DNA from: Pirellulales bacterium | Lineage (GTDB): Bacteria > Planctomycetota > Planctomycetia > Pirellulales > JALHLM01 | Length of the DNA stretch: 5,437 nucleotides | Assembly (NCBI GenBank): GCA_022844585.1 | Contig: JALHLM010000426.1 | Span: 1-5,437 of the forward strand | Direction: 5' to 3' | Shown here: positions 4,574 to 5,437 of the stretch, piece by piece | How positions within the stretch are numbered: position 1 is the stretch's first letter | How the letters are laid out: each line of letters opens with the position of its first letter | Notes under the pieces: model-generated | What the model was told of the DNA's origin: nothing | Seen by the model: the letters and a program-made list of their open reading frames with translations, nothing else | Database searches by the model: none | Made by a program: the position numbers and the translations under genes

Positions 4574-5437
4574 GTGACTCCCGAGCGATCCGATAACATC
4601 GCCGCGTTGCCACGCGGCAGCGTCATCAATTCCGCTGCGTATTGCAACGGCGTGCGGGTGGCGATTGTACCCATTCCCGATTTAGGGGACGCCTGGCGTC
4701 ACTCAGATCGCTTTTTCTGGGTCGGGCTCTACGAACCGTCGGAGCCGCTCTTAGCGCATATTCAACAAGCGTTTGGTCTACACGAGTTGGCGATCGAAGA
4801 CGCTCATCAAGCGCATCAACGTCCCAAACTGGAAATCTACGACAATTCCATGTTTGTCGTCATGCGCACCGCGCGGCTCTGTGAAGGCGGCGAACGGCGC
4901 ATTGAATTCGGGGAAACGCACGTGTTCGCAGGCCCCCGGTATGTCGTGACGGTGCGGCACGGATCGATGAAATCGCATGTCGGCCTGCGCGCGCGCTGCG
5001 AAGCCTCTCCCCAACTGTTAGCCAAGGGAGAGGGCTTTGTGCTCCATGCGCTGATGGACTTTATCGTCGATCAGTATTTTCCGATCCTCGACGCACTCCA
5101 AACAGAATTGGATGATTTGGAAGAGCAGATTTTCAGCGGCACCTTTGTGAGGAGCGTCACGGCCAGGCTGTATCACGTACGGCGCGATTTGCTGGCGTTG
5201 AAACAAGCCGTCACGCCGTTGATCGACGTTTCGGCCCGACTATCCCGAAGCTCGGATTTGGTTCCTCCGGACACGCGACCGTATTTCCAAGACGTGCATG
5301 ATCACGTCGTGCGCATTGTCGATCTGATTAACAACTTGGAGCAACTGTCCCAAATCGCGCTGGAAGCCAAGTTCGCGCTGATTTCCGTCGCGCAGAACGA
5401 CGACACAAAGCGGCTGGCCGCGTGGGCCGCCATCATA
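4574..5437 (+). CDS. corA: CorA-family divalent cation (Mg2+/Co2+) transporter, 3' truncated by window end
   Basis: 288 residues from GTG 4574 with no stop before the window end. CorA forms a membrane pentamer that moves Mg2+ (and Co2+ or Ni2+) inward, with a large cytoplasmic N-terminal funnel. Seen here: the FFWVGLYEPSEP strand-helix (48-58), FGLHELAIEDAHQAHQRPKLE (67-87), which is highly characteristic, FVVMRTARL (94-102), YVVTVRHG (123-130), and the long helical stalk from about 155 to 280 with LEEQIFSG (182-189). The window stops at TKRLAAWAAII, where the first transmembrane helix begins, so the family-defining GMN loop and the second helix lie outside; about 40 residues are missing compared with usual CorA length. 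The first 16 residues precede the domain and are less certain. The frame is open back to ATG 4184, but a fusion is not favoured. Regulation is not visible. Confidence 0.9.
   Translation, partial: MTPERSDNIAALPRGSVINSAAYCNGVRVAIVPIPDLGDAWRHSDRFFWVGLYEPSEPLLAHIQQAFGLHELAIEDAHQAHQRPKLEIYDNSMFVVMRTARLCEGGERRIEFGETHVFAGPRYVVTVRHGSMKSHVGLRARCEASPQLLAKGEGFVLHALMDFIVDQYFPILDALQTELDDLEEQIFSGTFVRSVTARLYHVRRDLLALKQAVTPLIDVSARLSRSSDLVPPDTRPYFQDVHDHVVRIVDLINNLEQLSQIALEAKFALISVAQNDDTKRLAAWAAII

Noticed and set aside
1..5437. CRISPR arrays, tRNA or rRNA genes, insertion-sequence ends
   Set aside because: No regularly spaced direct repeats, no tRNA-like cloverleaf or rRNA segment, and no transposase or paired terminal repeats were seen on either strand.

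Overview
The window looks like an ordinary bacterial chromosome segment of moderately high GC, with single-gene units separated by long, structured spacers. The mix of genes (MarR regulator, QueG-like Fe-S protein with an SCP2 tail, RibD-C/DHFR-like protein, orphan HEAT-repeat protein, SRPBCC remnant, CorA) and the low coding density would suit a Planctomycetota-type or similar environmental genome. That is inference; nothing here fixes the taxon. All genes supported from the sequence are on the + strand.

Layout. 1-53: possible last codons of an upstream gene. 54-431: no convincing gene, but a strong 14-bp stem-loop (169-202) and one copy of a degenerate intergenic repeat. 432-2312: the most interesting unit. 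A MarR-family regulator (477-932) lies 42 bp upstream of a 445-residue protein (975-2312) that joins a QueG/reductive-dehalogenase-like cobalamin and Fe-S module to a C-terminal SCP2 sterol-carrier-like domain. Both genes carry matching operator-like palindromes: perfect GTTGTATATACAAC at 950-963, and the degraded TTGCACATACAA at 447-458 over the -10 box of a good sigma70-type promoter. This predicts autorepression of the regulator and control of the enzyme by the same protein. 2313-2683: non-coding, with an AT-rich hairpin, repeated motifs and inverted repeats. 2684-3214: a dihydrofolate-reductase-like (RibD C-terminal) protein. 3444-4064: a small HEAT-repeat protein. 4184-4573: an SRPBCC-like start that loses family resemblance after about 30 codons, probably a decayed gene. 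4574 to the window end: a CorA-family divalent-cation transporter, cut just before its membrane helices.

The MarR/QueG-SCP2 pair is the only clear functional module. The reading offered is a ligand- or redox-sensing repressor controlling a corrinoid/Fe-S oxidoreductase that may act on a hydrophobic substrate held by the SCP2 domain. The enzyme lacks one cysteine expected for its second Fe-S cluster, so it is unlikely to be a plain epoxyqueuosine reductase. The remaining genes show no obvious link to this unit or to one another.
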